In this document: one piece after another, positions 1 to 11,050 of the stretch
Position numbering within the stretch: the first letter of the stretch is position 1
Layout: every line of letters begins with the position of its first letter
DNA from: Lepiota brunneoincarnata
Lineage: Eukaryota > Basidiomycota > Agaricomycetes > Agaricales > Agaricaceae
NCBI GenBank assembly: GCA_023014365.1
Contig: JAEBUN010000064.1
Span: forward strand, 62,001-126,000
Length of the DNA: 64,000 bases
Direction of reading: 5' to 3'
The notes under the pieces: generated by a model
What the model was told of the DNA's origin: nothing
Database searches by the model: none
The model's input: the letters and a program-made list of their open reading frames with translations, nothing else
Position numbers and translations under genes: made by a program

Positions 1-128
1 CATAATGACGTTCTAACTCTGACTTGCAAGAACTATAATAAAGTGCCGGTTATCCTCCTCGCCAGTTCTACTACTTTTTTCTTGCTTGCAGACGGTTCAA
101 GGTACGCACCCGAGTCCTAACAATTCAA

Positions 129-602
129 GTGGTTGGGTGCTTATATGCATTCCAGCGAAGTTCCTATGCCAACTTTTGGAGGAACTTATCACCAACGGAA
201 TACAGGATATCTCGGCTCTTCTTCCCCTCTTGGGCACCGAGCAATGTGAGAAACACATTGTTTCCACTCTTGATGATGACAAGGGCTTTCTCTATGTTGC
301 AGCTACACCCATCTCTCTCTTCGGCCTTGGGCGCCAGGAAGTTGCATGACGCTGGCCAGAGGGAAAATGATAGTAGGCAGAGATGCCGCGAAGCTTCATT
401 CGAGGGGTTGGCAGGGACACGTTTCGGCCAGCCTACATTATTGGAAGAACTTGACAGTGTACCTGTACCTCCGCCTCTGCCTCTGCCCTCAAAGTCCCCG
501 CTCGCACCAATGTCCTCGCCCGTGCCTGAAACTCCGTCTCCCTTCTCCCACCTGTACTGTTATGATTCGTGTATGTATATATTTCATTCTTTTACATTAT
601 GA
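129..602 (+). CDS. Unrecognised Pro-rich ORF, possible exon
   Basis: An open frame of 157 codons ends in a Pro/Ser-rich tail (several PxPxPxP runs). A second overlapping frame (86-349) is also open, and either could be an exon of a gene that starts before the window. A pyrimidine tract ending in TTGCAG at about 76-91 could be an acceptor. I see no domain and no family resemblance. It precedes the 723-2144 gene on the same strand and could belong to it or be a neighbour's 3' end. Confidence 0.2.
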   Translation: MVGCLYAFQRSSYANFWRNLSPTEYRISRLFFPSWAPSNVRNTLFPLLMMTRAFSMLQLHPSLSSALGARKLHDAGQRENDSRQRCREASFEGLAGTRFGQPTLLEELDSVPVPPPLPLPSKSPLAPMSSPVPETPSPFSHLYCYDSCMYIFHSFTL

Positions 603-722
603 ACCTTAGTCTTTTTTTTTTTTAGTAGGCTCTCATTGCGTCATGAACAGCTCGCCGCTTGACGACGCATCTTCTCCTCAACTACAACCACCCACCCGCT
701 TCTCCCCCACAACCTTCAAGTC

Positions 723-2144
723 ATGAACACGTCTGCCCCCAAGATGAGCCTCGACGAAAAACGTTTAAGGATATTGGAACTTGAACGACGAATTGCCCAA
801 TCAGAGGCCCTGGCGCGGTCGGAGAATCTGGAGAAAGGAGAGGAGCACGATGAGCACGGTGATGATGAAGCGATGGATAGTCAGGTCGCTGGGGCCAAGG
901 TACGCAAACATTCGCTGGATATAGCTGATACTTTGACAGCGTACAGCGCTCGAACTCTCCGAATAACAACAACACGCCACCGCTCAACGTGGCCCCGGAG
1001 ACTTCAAATGCCATTCCAAAAACTAAAGGAAAGGCCGTGCGAAATGGGAAAGTGGTGTCAGTCGTGGTGCCCAGGTAATCCCCCCGTCAAACGCGATCTC
1101 AAAAAGGTATTGTACTCTCCGTCCGTTACCTCACTCACATAGACTAATTTGGCTGCTGCTGCAGTGCCTCAACCCATCGCCGTCGTTCCAGCACCCCCCA
1201 CACACCCTCTCGTTGATAAATTGCCTCTCAAAGAAGGGATCAAATCGCATTCCGCTCAGAGGATGCAAGATGTAAGTCTTATTTTATTTTCCGGGATGTC
1301 ATTCTGATCAGAATTCGCAGCCCCAGCCCGCCCCTGACGGTTACGTCTATGGGAATGGCATGCGTTGGATCCGTGCAGATGTACCTTGTGGCAGGTGTCA
1401 GGCTTGTTGGGTACGCGAAACCTGGTCCTGCGAAACACATGCCTGCTTCGAGTGGTACAAAAAGAAAATCAGATGCGAAGTTCAATGGCCTGCCGCCGCC
1501 ATTGCCTCTATTCGAAAACAAAAGCGAGCGAGGGCCCCCCCATCTGACGACGACTACGACGAACCCATTGTCCAACCGACCAAACGTCGCAAGGCCGCTG
1601 TCCCCGTTATCCGCAACATCATTGTCGATGATCCACTCGAGCCTCTTGTTGGAGAAACAACCACCCCTGTTACTTCTGCCACCCCTGCCCCACTGACGCC
1701 CCTGCCTCATCAACCAGAGGCTGTCGACCCCATCACCCATCCAGAATTGGCGAGTGGTAAAGCAAAACTCGGGCAAAAGGATCTTCTGTTCGGCATTGCC
1801 CGGATTTTAAACAACATCCACGAAGCCCAAGCAGAAACTCGTCGGGAGGCTAAGGATTATTATAACCGCCAAGAACAACGCACGGAGACTATGATCGACC
1901 TCATCAAAAAGCGGGACAAACGTGAACGACGCGCATTCGAGCTAGAACTTGCCAAGGCTGGGGCTCCACCCGGAGTCGATAGCAAGGACCCATCGGTGCG
2001 AGCCCTATCCATTGCCCAATGGCGGGAGGACTGTCAGGAAAGGGCGGATACGGTCAATCGCGTCAACCTTGACACCTTGAACCGTCGCAATGCGCAACAA
2101 AATGAGGCGACGAACTGGCATCGTCGCGGAGGATCACATGGATA
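723..2144 (+). CDS. Spliced Cys-cluster, coiled-coil protein (unrecognised)
   Basis: Four exons are readable: 723-899 (starts MNTSAPKMSLDEKRLRI, Lys/Glu-rich helix), about 947-1074 (Asn-rich), about 1167-1271 (Pro-rich) and 1321-2144. The last intron, 1272-1320, has GTAAGT and TTCGCAG and joins in phase. The exon 2/3 junction does not join cleanly in phase, so that boundary is uncertain. Near the start of exon 4 there is a cysteine cluster, CGRCQACW...CETHAC...RCEV. It resembles the six-Cys zinc-binding motifs of many agaricomycete proteins of unknown function, though the spacing is not a classical Zn2Cys6. An acidic and basic linker (KRRKAAV) follows, then a long charged helical region around 1830-2100. 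A nuclear, DNA- or chromatin-associated role is only a guess. It lies upstream of the OTC repeat block and has no frame breaks in the last exon. Confidence 0.55.
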
Positions 2145-2780
2145 GGCTCGCCGCCTCCTAGTACACCCGTGCCTTACCCATGTGTTCGCTTCTTGATGTT
2201 TATAATGATGCTTGTTATTCTGCACGATGCTTTTGTCGTTCGGCTGCATCTGTTGAACGGTGGGGAGGATATTAACAAACATAAGGTATTCCATACGCAT
2301 AATTCCCACATCCAAGCCCAGACGGCCAAGTTCCCTGCTCGCACTAGCTACTAGAATATCTCCCTTTTAGAGGAGGGATCAACGAAACACACAAATTATC
2401 TTGGCATGCCAGACACACTCGGGAACTTTGTAACCTTGTTCATGAACGTCAACAACTTGGACATACTTAGCGTAGGGATGCGGACTGCCGAACGAGCTAT
2501 TAGACCTAAGTGAGTTGTTAGAGTGCTTCGGATTTTGTGGATCACAATTGAGAGTGGCGAGACCCTGAAGCTGTCGGGGTATTGGTGGGGTTTGAGTAGT
2601 GTGCGGATCTCGTCCCCATGTCCCCTCTTATCCCAGACCGGGCACGATGTTGATGCATGGGGCACTGGTGCATCCGAGGAAGAGGGATCGGAGTCATGCG
2701 TACCGTCCCATTCCCCTTGAGGTGGCGACGCAGCCTTACTTTGTCTGATACATTCCGACGGAGGCACATATGGATGGTTC
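2145..2780. other. Intergenic, no supported gene
   Basis: Short overlapping open frames occur on both strands (for example 2396-2767 minus and 2523-2720 plus). None has a domain, a splice context or codon bias that I can defend. The stretch separates the Cys-cluster gene from the repeat flanking OTC. Confidence 0.5.
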
Positions 2781-3150
2781 TAGCGTAGATGGCTTGGTCG
2801 TTTGATTATTAATTGCGACTTCTGCCGGCGTCGTACTGGCAGATCAATGGCCTGGGTTGGGCACCAGGGGAACAGGGAACCCATTTAGCTCCTTATCCTA
2901 TCCGAAACAGAAACAAAGGGGAGCGATAAGCAAAGGAAATCTCATATTCTGTGTCTATGGTGTCTGCTCGGAATCAAATTTGGAGTCAAATTTGGAGTCA
3001 TCGTCGCATGCGACCAGGCCTATATAGCTGCACGAAAGGTTCCGGGGGCGGGGGATGTGCTGCGACATATACGTGCATGGTAGTGGTAAAAGTATATGAA
3101 ACTCCGCGACAAATGCACTTGACCTCTTTCTTCCATCTGCTCGGTCCGTT
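2781..3150 (+). repeat. OTC-flanking repeat, half 1
   Basis: About 370 bp that recurs inverted at 12,655-13,020 with roughly 85% identity by eye. It starts at the word CGTAGATGGCTTGGTCG and ends in CTGCTCGGTCCGTTCTGC. It lies about 100 bp downstream of the OTC stop. No terminal inverted repeats or target duplication were seen at its edges. Confidence 0.75.
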
Positions 3151-3251
3151 CTGCTCTCCCCCAACATTCTCGCAACAACATCTTCCGAGCTTGGAGAGAG
3201 TTCGTCATTCGTGGAAACAATTATACTGGGAAGGATGTGTTCGTAAGGACA

Positions 3252-4519
3252 TCATAGAACCAAACATGAATGCCGAAAGAGAGAAACATACTCGAAGAGT
3301 GCCATGATGGTCCACTTGCGGTTATCCGCTTCGGGATATACGAGGGATCGAGGGCCAAAGAAGACCTGACGAGTACAGGAATCGTTCGTCAGGCGATCCC
3401 GGAACGAAAAAGTAAAACTAAACAGACCTCATCGTCGACTTCATGAGGCTTCCTGGGAAGACAATGAAGGAATTTCCAGTCGGGCTTCGCACCACCCTCC
3501 CGGCAGAGCTGCTCGGTCACTTGATACCCCTCAAATGCCTTCAACCGTTCTTCCTTCTCGGCCTCTTGACCCATAGAGATCCTAAAATGTGTCAGATGAC
3601 AGTATTCTCGAAGTTCAATAAGGGAGAGTGATAGACGCACCAGGTATCGGTAATGACAACATCAGCAGTATGGACAGCTTCTTTGGGATCCGCAGTCCAC
3701 GCGATACCCTTATCACACCCCAATTCCACGACACGATCCCAAACAGCAGCGGGTGCTCTATACTTCTCAGGGCTTGCCACCTGGAGCTTATGTCCGAGTC
3801 GGGGATAAGTCACGAGCATATCGTGCAAGACATTTGCCGAGTCGCCGATATAAGCGACAGTCAACGGAGTAAGCGCCGGGAGAACGTCAGATGTCTGCTC
3901 TTTGGGTGGAGGATTTCCTGAGAAGAGGTGTGTATGTTCGTGCAGAGTGAGGAGGTCAGCGAGAATCTGTGTCGGGTGCCAGTAAGACGAAAGAGCGTTG
4001 AGAATGGGTACGGGAGAGTGTTTGGCCAATTCCTGGGGTTGAGGAGGTGAAGCGGCAGATAATAATAGCAACAACTCAAATACTTGCCTCGATTTCTTCA
4101 TGCTCACCAACACGAGCAAAGATGCCCTGGCACATTCCACCAATCACACGAGCAGTGTCTCGCGCTGACTCGTTGACACCCAGTTGAATGTCATCCCGAC
4201 CAAGGAAAAGGGCGCGTCCACCAAGGAGGACGGAGCTAGTTTCAGCTGCCAGGCGTGTCCGGGTGCTGCGTTTGGAGAAGAGGAGGGCGATTGTCTTGTT
4301 GAAAAGGGATTGCGGGGGAAGACGGAGCTTGACGCCCTTCTTGCGCGCTGCACCCTGGGGTTCCAACCATGGAAGAGACTTTCGTTTGAGAGTGTAGGAG
4401 TGAGCTAGGACACGGTTGATCTGGGCAGGAGAGAGGTCCGCCAGAGTCATAAGGTGGGGCACCACGCGAGTTGCAGCCACTGTTGACTGTGTGAGGAAAT
4501 GGGTTAGGGTTACCATCAT
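3252..4519 (-). CDS. Ornithine carbamoyltransferase, mitochondrial
   Basis: Makes citrulline from ornithine and carbamoyl phosphate in arginine biosynthesis. Four exons in minus-strand order: 4519-4088, 4032-3641, 3581-3428 and 3365-3252, giving about 363 residues, which is normal for fungal OTC with a presequence. Family signatures are all present: the carbamoyl-phosphate loop SKRSTRTR, the HPTQ motif in SSYWHPTQ, and the ornithine/catalytic HCLPRKPHE. The C-terminal core [19 protein letters not shown] is also there. The N-terminus from 4519 lacks acidic residues, as expected of a mitochondrial presequence; an upstream ATG at about 4628 with a GTAAGT donor is an alternative first exon. Intron 1 (4033-4087) starts GCAAGT, so it is a GC-AG intron. 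The extreme C-terminus (from LFEYV) is uncertain, because GTATGT there could be a further donor. The gene sits between two halves of a repeat that exists elsewhere without it. Confidence 0.93.
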
Positions 4520-5124
4520 ATGACCCCTTCCACACGGTCAAGGCTCGCTCACAGGGGCTTAAGAGAACTTACATTCGATCGATCTCCCTCAGCTCGGTGA
4601 GGTCCAAAACAGCTGACGACATCATGTTGATTGCTTGAAAAGCCACGAGAGGACGTGCGCTGGACCCGGCTATATGTTCTAGGGCATGGAATGAACGGGC
4701 TCTTTGTGAGGTGGGGAATTCTGGTGGTAAAAGATCATGCCTGGGCCTGTACCCAAACCTGCCAGCCGCCAGTCTGAGAAAAGCTGGGTCGCAAGTAAGT
4801 GCTCACACTAGTTAGGTTCTGAAGGAGGGACTCTAAGCATTTTGTCCCGTAGATCTTTCAAAGGGCTGCACCGACCGTATCTTCTCTGTGGGGTGCCCTG
4901 TCCCAAGCTTTGCACTTTCGCAGCATTGTACAAATCCTGATGGGTGTACATGTATATCTTGTCTCTTGGCCTGATACGCTTATTATTTCACTCATCCATG
5001 AAATCTCAGTCTAACTCACCGAATTGCGAGGATCCCAATCAGTCCGTGCCACTCACCCACTCGTCCCTTCTAAGGTTGCCCGCGTGTCCCGGCCGTCCAC
5101 CAATGACGGAGGGTCCCAATCATC
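4520..5124 (-). promoter_or_regulatory. OTC upstream region
   Basis: No convincing gene on the plus strand. On the minus strand a short open frame starts at about 4628 (MMSSAVLDLTELREID) and runs to a GTAAGTTCTC donor at about 4573. It may be a 5' leader exon of OTC or an upstream ORF, and I cannot tell which. No arginine-control element was recognised. Confidence 0.3.
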
Positions 5125-5735
5125 CCTCCACATCTAACTCGGCCTTCTCCACGTTACTGGCAGGACTCCAGGGAGGTCTTGTTCCTCGGATTCCGGCCGT
5201 TCCCTCGACAACTCACATTACCTGTCCTACAAGTCACAAATTTGACCTTGTAGTAGTCTCATGGGCAGCCCACCCGCGCCACGTCGCGTGGTCACTCCCT
5301 TTCAAACCACCAACAAAGGATGGTCCGGTCCTCCTACCCCCACGTCGCACACCCATTGGACCGCGGGTCACTTGCATGCCTTATAGTCAAAGCGGCGACC
5401 GAGGCCTGTTATCTCTCTCTATCTACGTCAGCTGCGAGTGCTGCTGCTGCCGCGGGCCGTCATCGCCTACAGACCAACCAATTCCCATCATCACGATTTT
5501 GCAACGGGCTAGTGTTGCGACGAGGCGTCTGACATTGACAAATACAGGGTTTACACGCGCTAGGCAGGAGGAACTAGTGGGAAGCATGGTCGAGGGCCGA
5601 GGGCTACCCCTTTGGATGATGTCAGATGTTTGTATGCGTTGGGGCATTGAGAATATTGGATCTAGAGAGGAACGATGTACAGGGGATTGTGCTTTGAATT
5701 ATTTGGATTCGGGAGCTACTAGTGGTTTGTGGTGT
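5125..5735 (+). repeat. OTC-flanking repeat, half 2
   Basis: Recurs inverted at 11,938-12,565 with about 80-85% identity. Shared landmarks are the block around CACCCATTGGACCGCGG (about 5350) and the right end GTTGTAGAATG. It includes long spurious open frames (for example 4944-5762) whose counterpart in the other copy is interrupted, so I do not call a protein here. It is about 600 bp upstream of OTC. Confidence 0.7.
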
Positions 5736-5907
5736 TGTAGAATGAGACCCCAAGCAAAATAGAATGCTCAAGCCGTTAAAACTAAGCAGCACAGAAGATG
5801 ATTTTGAAATATCCTCTTGTGTGACCGAGCGTGTTGGTGTGACGGCATGAAGGAGGGCTGGTTGCCGCACGCTGGCCTCACCGCTTTTCTTCTATGCCAC
5901 ACTGCTC

Positions 5908-5914
5908 TATAAAT
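5908..5914 (+). promoter_or_regulatory. TATA box for the 5967 gene
   Basis: TATAAAT lies 11 bp before the first in-frame ATG (5925). With the usual spacing, transcription would start near 5938, so the second ATG at 5967 is the more likely start codon. Confidence 0.5.
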
Positions 5915-5966
5915 CAGGCCGACCATGCTCAAACTTGTTCGCTCCTTTCTCCGCCTTCTTGGTATC

Positions 5967-7257
5967 ATGGTCGACACCCCAGCACAACAGTTTTACCCCC
6001 CTGAATTTCAATTCATCCGCCCGGAGATGGAACGGGTTGTCATAAATGGCTACAGATCGTGCCTACTCCAGCTCTACAGCGACTTGCCCGATCGAGCGAC
6101 ACCTCAAGGCTGGTATATCTCCAGGCTCGAGATCAGGAAATACAAGGGTGGGGTGGAGCATGAACTCATTCTTGCAACAGCAAAACGGACGCCTCGTAAA
6201 CACACTGGCTCTGGGTCAGCGGAAGAATTGCTACTCATTCTTGAGCGGTCCCAAGGCCAGGACAACTCGACAAAGGATGTGAAGAAGGAGAAGGAGAATC
6301 AGGGCCTACCTGTTGTCAATCGGCAGTATGAAGACTCGGAGGAGTTTCGCCAGGATATTGGTGTATTGGTGGAAGCTCCGCGTGCGCCGATGGATTCAAG
6401 CTCAAGCTCACTCAACACCTCGATCACTTCTATCAAAGGACTCAAGCTGGCATCTGATGTTATCTCGCTTGTCGATAAAATCCCTCACAACACCAAGCAT
6501 CTTGCCACGCTTGAACTTGAAGCCCCTCCATCTCTTTTGGCATCTGGTGATCCTGCTGCCCTAGTACCCCCTGGCAACCCACTGCCCTTGGCAGCTGCTG
6601 GCCCCTCCTCTTCCCCCCTATCTCCATCCAACAGCCGACAGCACCCATCCCTCAAAAATCCCAAATTCCTATACCTTTATGAGCTAGTCATTCTTGCCTC
6701 CATTGTCCACAGTAACAGTGCCCTCTACAAGCTCTTCAGCAAGAATTGCTACTGGTTTGCTGGCATGCTTATCCATACTATCCGCCGATACACATGTACT
6801 CGGATGACTGTCTTGAAGGGGATAAACATGATGAACATTGGGGGTGATGAGGACATGCGCTCTTGGGGTAAGAGTGAAATGGGGATGTGGTGGAAGGTAT
6901 TTCGGATCGTCAAGACACCATCAAATACAACATTGGATAGGCTTATTGGACTTTTTGTGAGTGTCAAAGGGGGTTTTGATTCCACAGTGAGTGTACTCTG
7001 TTTTTAGTCCAGTTGGACACAAGACTGATGTAGTCAAGGTGGACCTTGGTCATAGGAAGTGGCTTGGTGAGCAGGAGAGGAGACAGATGCAAGAGGATGA
7101 AGTCCACAAACAATTTGAGGAGATGGTTGATAGGGAGAGGAAGGAAAAGGAACAGGAGAGGAAGGAAAAGGAGTGGGAGAGAAAAAGGGCTGATGAACTA
7201 CAGCAAAAACTCAAGGAGATGGAGTATAGATTACAACAAGCCCACCCACCTCCCTGA
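5967..7257 (+). CDS. Unrecognised spliced protein with C-terminal coiled coil
   Basis: Exon 1 runs from 5967 (MVDTPAQQFYPPEF; an upstream ATG at 5925 is in frame) to about 6956 and encodes roughly 330 residues. An intron with GTGAGTGTC and an acceptor at about 7038 joins in phase to exon 2, 7039-7257. A second donor at 6987 is also in phase, so the intron 5' end is ambiguous. The protein has a conserved-looking segment around FSKNCYWFAGMLIHT (about residues 270-285), after a Pro/Ser-rich linker, and a terminal Lys/Glu/Arg-rich coiled coil (repeated ERKEKE, about 7120-7240). The NCYWF segment resembles a motif seen in lineage-specific agaricomycete proteins of unknown function. No catalytic motif, signal peptide or certain membrane span. 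The frame is clean, so the gene is probably functional. Confidence 0.6.
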
Positions 7258-8100
7258 GCCATAACTTATTAGAATGCATTATTCTATATAGGGTTTTTGT
7301 GCAGAGGTTATAGGCTAGGGCTAGCTTTGGGCTAAGAATATGAGTGTTTGTCATCCAACATAAATTTCTTTCAACATAATATACATTACTGAGACAACCC
7401 ATATTCTCTTGAATACAGTACAGGGGAGACCCCATGTGACATTTGTGATATTGTGTTATAATCAGAACCATCTTTTCCAGTTTTGGGATTGAAGGGGATT
7501 GCACCCAGACTGCACTCAGGATGTGAGGAGTCCCGAAACTGGGAAAGGTGGTTGAGTGGTTGAGTAATTTGGAAATGGGGGCCATCAAGGAACAATATAC
7601 ATGAATGCAAAGAGGGGTCACACCTGGACTGTATTTGGGACACAAGTGGTTTTGTAGGTTGTCAACAAGCAAAAATGTTCATATCCCAACTTCAGGACTG
7701 CTCACATCCTGGGACGCAAGCAGTCCCGAAATTGGGGACAATATCAGAGGTGCAACAAGAGGTTGCACCTGGATTGCATTCAGGATGCAAGTGGTTTAGG
7801 GAAGGGGGGACTAAAACATGAGTCGCGATGGTGGGGCACAACAGGATGTTGGGGTTTCCAACTACCCACCCGTTTTGTCTTATAAAGACTCATCAGGTGC
7901 ACGATATCCGTCAGATACCTGCCATCCAATCGATTATCGCCGATAGCGATCGATTGCAATTTTGATCAACAGATCAGAATCTGCGGAACGTGTTATTAAT
8001 CCGCCTAGTAAATGGGTGAAAATGAATACAATAATGACTTAACTTCGAGTTTCGAAACCTGCGCTGTGCTGAGTTAAGCGCGCGCTTACGCCTGTGAGTG
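7258..8100. repeat. Non-coding region with degenerate short repeats
   Basis: Three to four degenerate copies of a short module (GCATTCAGGATGCAAGTGGT and variants, and AGTCCCGAAA(C/T)TGGG) occur between about 7490 and 7800. Open frames on both strands are built from the repeat and lack domains. 7800-8100 has no recognisable feature. Confidence 0.45.
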
Positions 8101-8177
8101 TCACGTGATCGTGCAAATGGTCACGTGTCACCGGGCTATGTTACCCAGTGCATAGCCGAGGTAGGGCCATCACGTGA
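8101..8177. promoter_or_regulatory. Cluster of three CACGTG palindromes
   Basis: CACGTG occurs at 8102, 8122 and 8171. The first and third are the full palindrome TCACGTGA and are followed by ATC(G/A)(T/C)GCAA. CACGTG is the classic bHLH (E-box) site. The nearest downstream candidate start is 8690. Confidence 0.4.
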
Positions 8178-8329
8178 TCACGCAACAAGTTGCACTTTTG
8201 CACGGGGTCCAAGCGTGGGATACTTGTGAAACTCGGCACTGGCAACATGATTAGCCAGTGGCGGTGTACCTACCTTAGGTGGCTATCCTTCCCATGGGTC
8301 TGCTAGAGGACGCCCCACCCAAATCGGAC

Positions 8330-8366
8330 GGTTAGGTCCGGTTAGGTTCGGTTCAGGTTAGGGGGT
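8330..8366 (+). repeat. Telomere-like GGTTAGG words
   Basis: GGTTAGG at 8330 and 8340, and GGTTAGGGGG at 8357, spaced by CG-containing words. This resembles degenerate TTAGGG repeats but is far too short and imperfect to call a telomere. Confidence 0.3.
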
Positions 8367-8689
8367 AGCATAGTATTAGTATGCCATCCTCGTTGGGAAG
8401 GTAAGGTAGTACTTACTGCAAAGAACGTTCCACACGGCATATAACCGGCGTTTTAGAGTGAGTTAACTGCCACCAGGGGGGTTGAACATATGTTGGTTGT
8501 CTGTTTGATGCGAGAGCTACTATTTGATTGACTTAGGAAGGTGGCTAACCACCACCCCAGACATGGTTCCAGGTTCCACTGCACCATGCCACCAGCGCAC
8601 CCAAACCAATAAAAGGCCACCTATTTAAAAACCTGTTTTTGCATGCTGCAATCAAAGCACAGGTCGTGCAACTCTGAAGTCTTCTAACA

Positions 8690-8870
8690 ATGGAGTCCCA
8701 GGAAGGTTACTCAAGATCAGCAAATATGGGCCTGCCGACATACAGGAATCACCCCGCAGAGGCCGGTACCAAGCAAGGACTAGGTTTCCCATTTTGTCCA
8801 AGGACTTGGCCCCCATTGAATCCAAAATGGCATGCAGCCGTAAATGGAATAGGCTCAGGGGGTACCATGT
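8690..8870 (+). CDS. Candidate first exon of an unrecognised gene
   Basis: Opens with MESQEGYSRSANMG and runs about 60 codons to AT|GTAAGCTATATC, a good donor at about 8870. A TATTTAAAAA element at about 8622 and a TTCTAACA leader precede the ATG, giving a plausible promoter-5'UTR-exon order. I found no clear downstream exon: the plus frame at 8898-9365 is open but has no features. It could be the remnant of a transposon ORF. Confidence 0.25.
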
Positions 8871-8897
8871 AAGCTATATCAATCAAAATTCGCAATT

Positions 8898-9340
8898 GTG
8901 ATCCACGGATCAGATGTCTTCTCACGGTGGTGTTCTACTGCTGGAGCAGAAGAAGAGGCCACAGGAGCTCGAGCTTCGGCAAAGAAGTCAGTAATTAATG
9001 CCTGGCAGTTGCGCTGCACAAGGACAGAAGCACACCAAATTGACATAAGGTCCATTATTTGTCAGGTTCTTTTCTTTGAAACCAACAGACGGCGACCGAA
9101 GAGATTGAGTCTATCTAGGCATAAGAAAGGCCCTTGCCAACCCAAATCTAAACAGCAATCCTTTGCACACTCTGCCAAGTCAGCCTCAGCTTCAGCACGT
9201 GGGATCTTAGTAAAGAGACGCATCGACTCAGACGCCTTCTTAGGGATACCCAGTTTGGTCAGATCGTGGGGGAGCGGTACATTATTCTGTCCCCGTACAT
9301 CTGCACAGACGAAGACATTCATTGCCTGCGCCTACCCAGT
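8898..9340 (-). CDS. Unrecognised protein-like minus-strand frame
   Basis: The minus frame 9322-9062 (MNVFVCADVRGQNN..., then CAKDCCLDLGWQGPFLCLD) has a residue pattern more protein-like than the overlapping plus frame. It stops at KKRT, and a further open stretch continues to about 8898 in another frame. No domain was recognised. It may be a decayed mobile-element ORF, given the Penelope-like remnant on the same strand downstream. Confidence 0.2.
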
Positions 9341-9365
9341 CTTCATACTGTCCTCAAGTTGGTGA

Positions 9366-10735
9366 GCATTAAACATGTCCCAGGATATGTTGTATTCACT
9401 TTTTAGCATGAGTACACCATTTGCTGGTGGTACGGACTCCCTTAGCTGTACATCCCAACATTGTTGCACCACAAAATCATTTCATTTGTGAAATCACTAG
9501 CCAATAAAGTAACTAACTCTCCGTTACTGAATAATATCAGTATATGGCCATGGTCAGACACTGGGTGCAAGAGATTTAGAATACTATCTAAAATATGTGA
9601 AGGCGGACATCTCAGAAACAGAACCAGAACACCCAGACAAGTAAAAGTGATGTTAACTAACTTATTGGTGATAAGGCTATGGAAGAATGACTCTGGTATG
9701 AATGTACCTGAGCATTGTATCCGATACCGTGTTAACTAAGATATTAGTTAAGATACTCATGACTGCACAAAAGACCCATTTCTTCGCCTCTGCCCTAGAA
9801 AGCGGACAAGTCGCAACACCTATGTCATCTAGATGGTACCTAGTCATAATAACAGGTCCGGGAGTGAATCTTGACAAAAGAATGTAGGGATTAGCTAATG
9901 CCCTGACAAGAATGTCCCCTTGGAATGGTTCTGATGATATTGAAACCTAAGGGATTGAATGGGGGTATCCCAGAGGGTACTCAGGGAAGGATGCCCTCTC
10001 ATAGAAACAAAAAGAGATCAGAAATGATGAACTAGAAAATGAAGATTGATAAGAATAGAATAAGCTAATTAATTCTAGTGTTAGTCTACTACCTGAAGAC
10101 TATGGAAGTGGACTTTAGAACATTAGGGTTGAAAACTCAGGTGTGGAGAGTCCAAGAATAAAATAAAAACCAATAGATAAACGTTAGCAAGGAAACTTGC
10201 TAACCCGGCTGGCTGTGATATAAATAGCCAGGCACATAGGGAGCAAGTCCCTGAGAGCAAATTGATGTCGCTGATATCGGAACTCCTAGAATGATGCTCC
10301 TAAATGATGAGGAGACAATAAAATGATGAAGCTGAAGGCTTGTTTCAGGTATACCCATAAGTTAATTGTATATTGTTATAAAAACTTGTCTGTAAATTAC
10401 ATGGGAGGCAAGAAACTGCTTGCCTATTTCCCCCCCCTGATTGTATGGTTGATTAGGATAGGAATATAAAGCAATTTTACGCGATTTTCTTCGGTCATAG
10501 ACCACCAGAGACTTAAAGAGTTATACTCTTTAAAACCAGACCCTTTGAAATGATTGAGATATTGACAGACCCTTCTGCTTGACTCGAGAACTGAATACGA
10601 GTTGCTTCGACTCTTCGGTTCTTAAGTAGAAAGTTCACTAACTTCCGTTTCTTTGGGTTCCTCTTAGAGGCCTTGCCTCAGAAGTATACCATTGAATTGT
10701 AGAGCTGTTTAATTGAGAAGTGAACATAGTATGCT
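9366..10735. other. AT-rich non-coding stretch with LTR-like signals
   Basis: No open frame worth calling. The only structured part is 10,464-10,515: TATAAAG followed about 25 bp later by TCTTCGGTCATAGACCA and CCAGAGAC. This is close to the TATAAATA ... TCTTCGGTCGTCGACCA ... CAGAGAC arrangement inside the gypsy LTR at 31,183-31,330. It may be a relic LTR of a related element, but no second LTR was found. Confidence 0.3.
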
Positions 10736-11050
10736 AGGGTCTGTTGAAAATGCTGTCCACTAGGTCTATCTAGTTTAAAGATACTTACTGCAGGAGCCTG
10801 CTAGAAGCCTGTCTCGCTGAGTAGTATAAAGTTTTATTGCCTTGTTCAGAAGCTGTAGTGCACTAGGGCCCATTAGATAACACCATCCGCTAGGCCTACT
10901 AGCTTAAAGACACTTACTGCAGGAGCTTGTCAAAAGCCTGTCTCGCTGGGTAGTGTAAATTTATAGTATTGTCAAGAGAAAAGGACATAGTACGCTAGGG
11001 CCCATTAGAACACGTTGTCTGCTAGGTCTACGGAGGTTCACTGATTGCGA
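10736..11050 (+). repeat. Tandem repeat, unit about 126 bp, 2.4 copies
   Basis: Unit starts are near 10,736, 10,862 and 10,990. Shared words are CTTACTGCAGGAGC, GCCTGTCTCGCTG and GCTAGGGCCCATTAGA. The third unit breaks off after about 55 bp. Confidence 0.65.

Noticed and set aside
4944..5762. Open frame of 272 codons upstream of OTC
   Set aside because: Lies almost entirely in the repeat half that recurs at 11.9-12.6 kb, where the frame is not kept; composition is not protein-like.
8898..9365. Plus-strand ORF of 155 codons
   Set aside because: The minus frame has better residue composition, and no splice link to the 8690 exon was found.
10240..10360. Possible hammerhead ribozyme near the Penelope-like remnant
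   Set aside because: ATGATGAG-like words occur, but no CTGATGA and GAAA pair with the needed stems could be placed.
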